Positions 59,689-64,000 of a DNA stretch of 64,000 nt are shown piece after piece; the stretch's first letter is position 1; each line of letters opens with the position of its first letter. This DNA is from Pseudisothecium myosuroides (lineage: Eukaryota > Streptophyta > Bryopsida > Hypnales > Lembophyllaceae): the NCBI GenBank assembly GCA_951799445.1, contig OX637294.1, positions 20,237,452 through 20,301,451 on the forward strand, given 5' to 3'. The notes beneath the pieces were generated by a model that was not told where the DNA came from, did no database searches, and was given only the letters and a program-made list of their open reading frames with translations. A program made the position numbers and the translations under genes.

Positions 59689-59885
59689 CACTAGAAGAAA
59701 ACTGTGTTGGAACCCACAAAACCATGTGGAATTGATTTTGTTGAATTCCTAGTTTTCAACGCCGATTTTTGCGTTGGAATGCATTTTTGCGTTGGAATTC
59801 TATAGAATTTTGTGTTGGAAACTAGGAACTCAACAAAACCAATCCCAGATGGTTTTGTGGGTTCCAACGCAGTTTTCTTCTACTG
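59689..59885. mobile_element. Hairpin MITE with CACTAGAAG ends (family M4, copy 2)
   Basis: Starts CACTAGAAGAAAACTGTGTT and ends AGTTTTCTTCTACTG, an imperfect palindrome of 197 bases. It is closely similar to 52718-52909 but extended in the centre (GCGTTGGAATGCATTTTTGC). Flanking bases do not show a duplication. Confidence 0.8.
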
Positions 59886-60012
59886 AGGAACATTGCGTAT
59901 TCTGGTCAAATTGAGTTTTTTTAAATCAATTAAAAACAAAACTTTAACATCAATACCTTAAAAAAAAGAGTTTCATCTCTTCAATCAAGAATAATTGATC
60001 ACTTGTTTTTAA

Positions 60013-60945
60013 CCCCTAAAGGACCGTTGTCCCTTCGGGGGACAAATGCGTTTTCGGGCAGGTACCTACGGGCTGAAATTTTCTCCTGATTTCTTGAAAC
60101 TTTTTTTGGAGATAGAAAAACTGATAAGCTTTGTGGGAATATGATTTTTTCACAATCAGTGCCCGGGAACAAAAGTTATGACCAAATAAGCTCAAAACAG
60201 GGGACGGCGGGCAACCTGGGCAGCAAAAAAAAAAAGGACAAAAATTTGAATTTTTTTTTTCAGTATTTTTTTTCTCATAGATTATATTTTTGCCTATCTG
60301 GAAAGCTTTTATTCATTTCATTTGGATATGTTATGAGAGAGTTATGGACATTCTTGTTTTTCGGGCAATTAGAGCATCTTTTTGAAAAAAATAACTTGTA
60401 GGATTCATTTCTGAATGCAATTTTTCAAATTTTTCAATTTTTTTTTTTTGCATAATCTAATTTACTTTTTAGAACAATCTCACCATTGGGATTAGTGCAT
60501 TTTAATTCTAGCTAAAATATATGAATATTTTAGATTTTCCTTCTATCTCATACCTACTTCTACTTAACAATTTTTTTAAGAATGATAATTAAGTTTTTTT
60601 GAATATATATTTTTTTTCCTAGACTCTCAACTCAATTCTCCACTATAGAGATTTAAAGATAAAAACGCTGTAGTGCAAAAATTTTAATTTAAAAATGTTC
60701 AAAGTCAAAAAATCTAGTCCCGCAATGTGCTGAAAAACTTGTTTTTCCTACTTTAAACGCAGATATCTTGCAATCTGTGCGGTCAAAATTTCTGAATTTT
60801 TTTCCACACACTTCCATACTAGTTAGGTGTAAGATCCTACGGTTAGATGTGAAAAAAAACAATTTTCAATTTTTTTTACTTTTTGCTATAGCAATGGCAG
60901 TTTTGAGTGTTTTTTGGTAGAAAAAAGGCCTTGGTCCTTTAGGGG
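60013..60945. mobile_element. TTAA-flanked non-autonomous element, best-preserved copy
   Basis: Perfect TTAA lies at 60009-60012 and 60946-60949. The left terminus CCCCTAAAGGACCGTTGTCC and right terminus GGTCCTTTAGGGG give a 13-base perfect inverted repeat. The interior has no transposase, but has paired phrases such as AAAGTTATGACC and GGGGACGGCGGGCA. The TTAA duplication and ends fit piggyBac-type MITEs; copies 1-6 share them to varying degrees. Confidence 0.75.
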
Positions 60946-61032
60946 TTAAGATTTAACAAAAAAAATCTATTTATATACCATTACAAACATTTTGAATGTT
61001 CCAATTGTTTTTTTATTATATTTAAATATGTG

Positions 61033-61195
61033 AAAATTTAAATAAATGACCAACAAAATATCTATAATTTTGCTACTATTTTATTTTTATCAAAGATTAT
61101 CTCTCCTAATTGTGAGGATAAATGATGATGAAAATTTGCACACGTATTCTATTGCAGAAATACAATCTATTTCAATAGAGGGTTTCTTAACACTA
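61033..61195 (+). repeat. Dispersed repeat (family D3, copy 2)
   Basis: Same sequence order as 54660-54820, beginning TTTAAATAAATGACCAACAA and containing TTATCTCTCCTAATTG and TGAAAATTTGCACAC. Confidence 0.8.
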
Positions 61196-61199
61196 GATT

Positions 61200-62320
61200 A
61201 TGCAACAATGAGCCTTTTGGACTAGCAAAGAATTTTCCAAGCTTAGGCATTTTTGGGTGTAAGCCATTAACATAAAGTATTTTCAACCTTTTACATGGTT
61301 CAACTTGGTTGCAAAATAACATAGTGATAAGTTAGTGCTTTTGAATCTTTGTGTTTGAGATTTGGAGGGCAAAATGACCAATCATACTCACATACAAAAC
61401 CATATAGGTAGAACACGTGACCATTTGGTAGTTCAACATCCTCTTGAAAATTACTATCATTGCAATTTTTATTTTTCAAAATGTACATAATATAATATTT
61501 TTTCAACCTACACTAATTTAAATTAGTAATCTTAAAAATGCATGACTCTAACAAATCAGTCTTTGATGCACTATTTAGTCAGCATTGCATATTCTCATTT
61601 GTTTGCGTTTCTAATTAGGTTGTCCTATCTATCATATAGATATATGATGGAACTATAAGGTATATATCCCAAACGTGCCATAGACCTTAAATCGTCATCT
61701 ATACTTTGAGTATACCTTCAAAATCAATTATGTACCTATGTAGAAGAAACCATTTTAGAATCAACTTTGCTCCTTAATAACTTTTGCATACAATATCCAA
61801 ATGTCGTGTTCTTTGGTGCTTTAGAACCTCCTTTCACTTGCCAACAAGAACATATGAAAATTTGACTAGTTTAATAATAGTAACTAGGCTCAGTAGCAAA
61901 AAGTGGTGGTTTTGGGGTAGCAACCTTAGATTTCAAAATCTACAATTTGGATACATAACATAAACTCCAAAGTACCTTTTCCATCATTTTGTTGATTATG
62001 TAAATTAGTGTGAAGTACTATCAAGAAATTAATGTGGGACAACCTATTGCTGTAGTGAGGAAACGCGGACGGAATTCATCGACAATGCAAGATCATTCGT
62101 CCACAATGGATGATATTAAGTTACATCCAAATGGCAATGGATACTGCAGCTGCTCTTCTCCAAATGGATAGCTCGCTTCCTTGAACAGAGCCCTTGCAGG
62201 ATTTGGACAATTAACGAGGACTTCAAATCTCGTGAGAGTGGCGATTCACGGAAGAATGCGAGCGTCCCGTGTGAAAATTTCACGAAGCCCGCAATCCGAC
62301 GAGCTTTTTTTTCTCGAATT
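61200..62320. other. Intergenic DNA and upstream region of the LPA19-like gene
   Basis: Mostly AT-rich with nothing recognised. From about 62040 the composition becomes gene-like, and the promoter of the next gene is expected here, although no TATA box or other element could be fixed with confidence. Confidence 0.4.
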
Positions 62321-62324
62321 TTGG

Positions 62325-63010
62325 CCATTTTCTGCTTCAGTTTCAGGATTTTCTAGTTTCTGAAGTTTGTTCATTAAGCCAGAATTGGCCATGGCGCTGC
62401 AGTCGCTTCACATTGCTGCTGGGTTCTCGACTTCTTCGTTTCCACCGAGAATTTCAAGCCATTCCATATCTCGTGAGTGTCTGTGAATTTTTTGAGTACA
62501 TGTTTGTAGGTTTCATGTGTTACGAGTATGCGTGAAATTCTCAGAACGTCTGTGTGTGAATGAGTTGGGCAGGCGCACAGAGTGGTTCAATTAGGGTTTC
62601 GTTAAGTTATCGGAGCAGCTCGCTTGCTACCACATCGAGCTTAGAATCGGAAACGAATTCGAATTTTTACCATTTTCTGCTTCAGTTTCAGAATTTTCTA
62701 GCTTCTGAAGTTTGTTCAATAAGCCAGAATTAGCAATGGCGGTGCAGTCGCTTCACATTGCTGTTGGGTTCTCGACTTCTTCGTTTCCACCGAGAATTTC
62801 AAGCCATTCCATATCTCGTGAGTGTTTGTGAATTTTTTGGGTATATGTTTGTAATATCACGGAGGTTTCATGTGTTATGAGTATGCGTGAAATTCTCAGA
62901 ACGTCTGTTTGTGAATGAGTTGGGCAGGCGCACAAAGTGGTTCAATTAGGGTTTCGTTGAGTTATCGGAACAGGTCGCTTGCTACCACATCGAGCTTAGA
63001 ATCGGAAACG
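62325..63010 (+). repeat. Tandem duplication (~343 bp) covering the first exon of the LPA19-like gene
   Basis: Unit 1 (about 62325-62665) and unit 2 (about 62666-63010) each contain the 5' UTR phrase ATTTTCTGCTTCAGTTTCAG, the start ATGGCG, the first exon, its intron and the first ~85 bases of exon 2. They differ at only a few per cent of positions, including a 12-base insertion (AATATCACGGAG region) in the unit 2 intron. Unit 1 has its own start at 62391 and a usable donor at 62472/62473. Confidence 0.93.
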
Positions 63011-63388
63011 AATTCGAATTCGGCAACCAGGAGTAAACCAATTCTGCAATGCAGTCGACGTCAATGCATTTCGTTATGTGCTGCGTCCATTTTATTAGCG
63101 GTGAGGCCTGGCTCTGTGTTAGCTGAGGAGAATTTGAAGAAGGAAGAGGGCGGTTCGTTTGTGGACGGGGTTCTTGAGCTTCTCGACCCTGACCAGATCA
63201 CCAAGACAGGAAAGAAGCTGCCCAAGAAGTACGTGAAGAGTGTACGGGAGGTCGTGAAGAACTTGAAGGAGTCCTTCGCTCAGGATTCCAACGACGGGGC
63301 GAAGTTCAGGCGGAATGCGGATTCAGCCAAGGAGGCCATCCGGGAGTATCTGCAAGATTGGAGAGGCTCAAAAATTGTGGAGACAGAG
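62736..63388 (+). CDS. Psb27-H2/LPA19-like photosystem II assembly protein, 5' part
   Basis: Two exons are seen: 62736-62817 and 62928-63388 (82 and 461 nt; 181 codons, phase 0 at the end); the gene continues beyond the window. The N-terminus is a Ser-rich plastid transit peptide, then a lumen signal with Arg71-Arg72 (CSRRQCISL), a hydrophobic stretch and SVLA at 90-93, a likely processing site and of the twin-arginine type. The mature part reads LLDPDQITKTGKKLPKKY, VREVVKNLKESF and REYLQDWRG, which I recognise as the N-terminal half of the Psb27-like LPA19 family, acting in D1/CP43 assembly in the thylakoid lumen. The last exon ends at GTGAGT. The start lies in the second unit of a tandem duplication; the first unit offers an alternative start at 62391. 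Confidence 0.75.
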
Positions 63389-64000
63389 GTGAGTTTGCGG
63401 TTGCCTTTGAAACCCTAATCATTTCCATTCGGCACATGAAGACTTGAAGTGCTTCCATGTAGTCTACTGCATTCATTTTTGTAGTTAAGGTAGCAATCTG
63501 CGTCATGTCAAGCATGTCAATCAAGATGTATGAATGTGCTTTCATTGGGAGATCACTGTAAAACTGCGGTGAGACCACTTTGGGTATAGAGCCAAACTGT
63601 CTTGAGGTCAAATTTTATCACCATGTGTCATTTTCTTACGCAATCATTCCAAATGGGAGATTGAAGAGCACTGTGGAAGGGGCATGAGACAACCCCATTT
63701 CCATTCAAACATCTGTGGCGATAGGCACGCTACGCCTCTTACTAGTTTTCTTATTTTTTTCCATCGGTTCTATTGAATACGGTATAAAGTCATGAACATA
63801 CCTGTATTTAAGGTAGAAGATACTCTTTCCATCACTTTAAGCATTAAATCAATATATAGGAGCGTGCTTATATGGATCACTCAGAAGAGCGCACTGTGAG
63901 AGATCACTGGGATACTGTTACAGCCAAAGTCTCTTGGGATTGAGTTATTATTACTCAATGTATGATGATTCTTATGCAATCATTCAAAGTGGGAGGTTGT
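63389..64000 (+). other. Presumed intron of the LPA19-like gene
   Basis: It begins GTGAGTTTGCGG. No exon for the C-terminal half of the protein could be recognised before the end of the window. Confidence 0.5.

Noticed and set aside
60141..60401. 86-codon ORF
   Set aside because: It lies inside the TTAA-flanked element and is not preserved in the other copies.
62945..62956. Telo-box-like TTAGGGTTT
   Set aside because: It falls inside coding exon 2 (codons for IRVS), so it is not treated as a promoter element.

Overview
The window is eukaryotic nuclear DNA from a green plant-lineage organism. It is AT-rich, its genes have GT-AG introns, and three recognisable genes are plant types: 26S proteasome subunit RPT1, a plastid fructose-1,6-bisphosphatase of the cpFBPase II class, and a lumen-targeted Psb27-H2/LPA19-like photosystem II assembly protein. 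A neprosin-domain pseudogene and a pyruvate kinase fragment of the plant DLGAQIP type agree with this. PiggyBac-superfamily sequences, uncommon in flowering plants as far as I know, lean the guess toward a non-flowering streptophyte (charophyte alga, bryophyte, lycophyte or fern). That guess is inference.

Layout. 1-3.6 kb: decayed PIF/Harbinger element with convergent transposase and MYB/SANT-like remnants. 4.1-5.8 kb: a TTAA-flanked element followed by a foldback element. 7.2-12.7 kb: complete RPT1 on the minus strand, 10 exons, 425 aa, with a 2.1-kb first intron full of degenerate tandem repeats. 13.4-24.1 kb: tandem repeats and several terminal-inverted-repeat elements. 24.5-26 kb: an unassigned GC-richer stretch. 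26.6-28.5 kb: decayed piggyBac transposase. 29-35 kb: dispersed repeats and an orphan exon resembling a heavy-metal-associated domain. 36.3-38.5 kb: complete cpFBPase II gene on the minus strand, 3 exons, 482 aa, with a long hairpin in intron 1. 39.4-48.5 kb: minisatellite, then nested elements, including a foldback inserted into a TTAA-flanked element. 49.8-50.9 kb: a long open piggyBac-type transposase lacking its N-terminal part. 51.7-53.6 kb: stacked MITEs. 56.4-57.9 kb: neprosin pseudogene interrupted by a palindromic insertion. 58.8-59.6 kb: two orphan pyruvate kinase exons. 60.0-60.9 kb: the cleanest TTAA-flanked element. 62.3-64 kb: 5' part of the LPA19-like gene, whose first exon lies in a tandem duplication.

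The three live genes are unrelated housekeeping or chloroplast functions (protein turnover, plastid sugar-phosphate metabolism, photosystem II assembly) and form no cluster. The distinctive content is the repeat community: a TTAA-flanked family sharing CCCCTAAAGGACC-like ends, two open or decayed piggyBac-type transposases (one with Asn at a normally catalytic Asp), foldback elements with long arms, and several MITE families. Exon boundaries were inferred by eye from splice consensus, family similarity and reading-frame continuity; no search was run.
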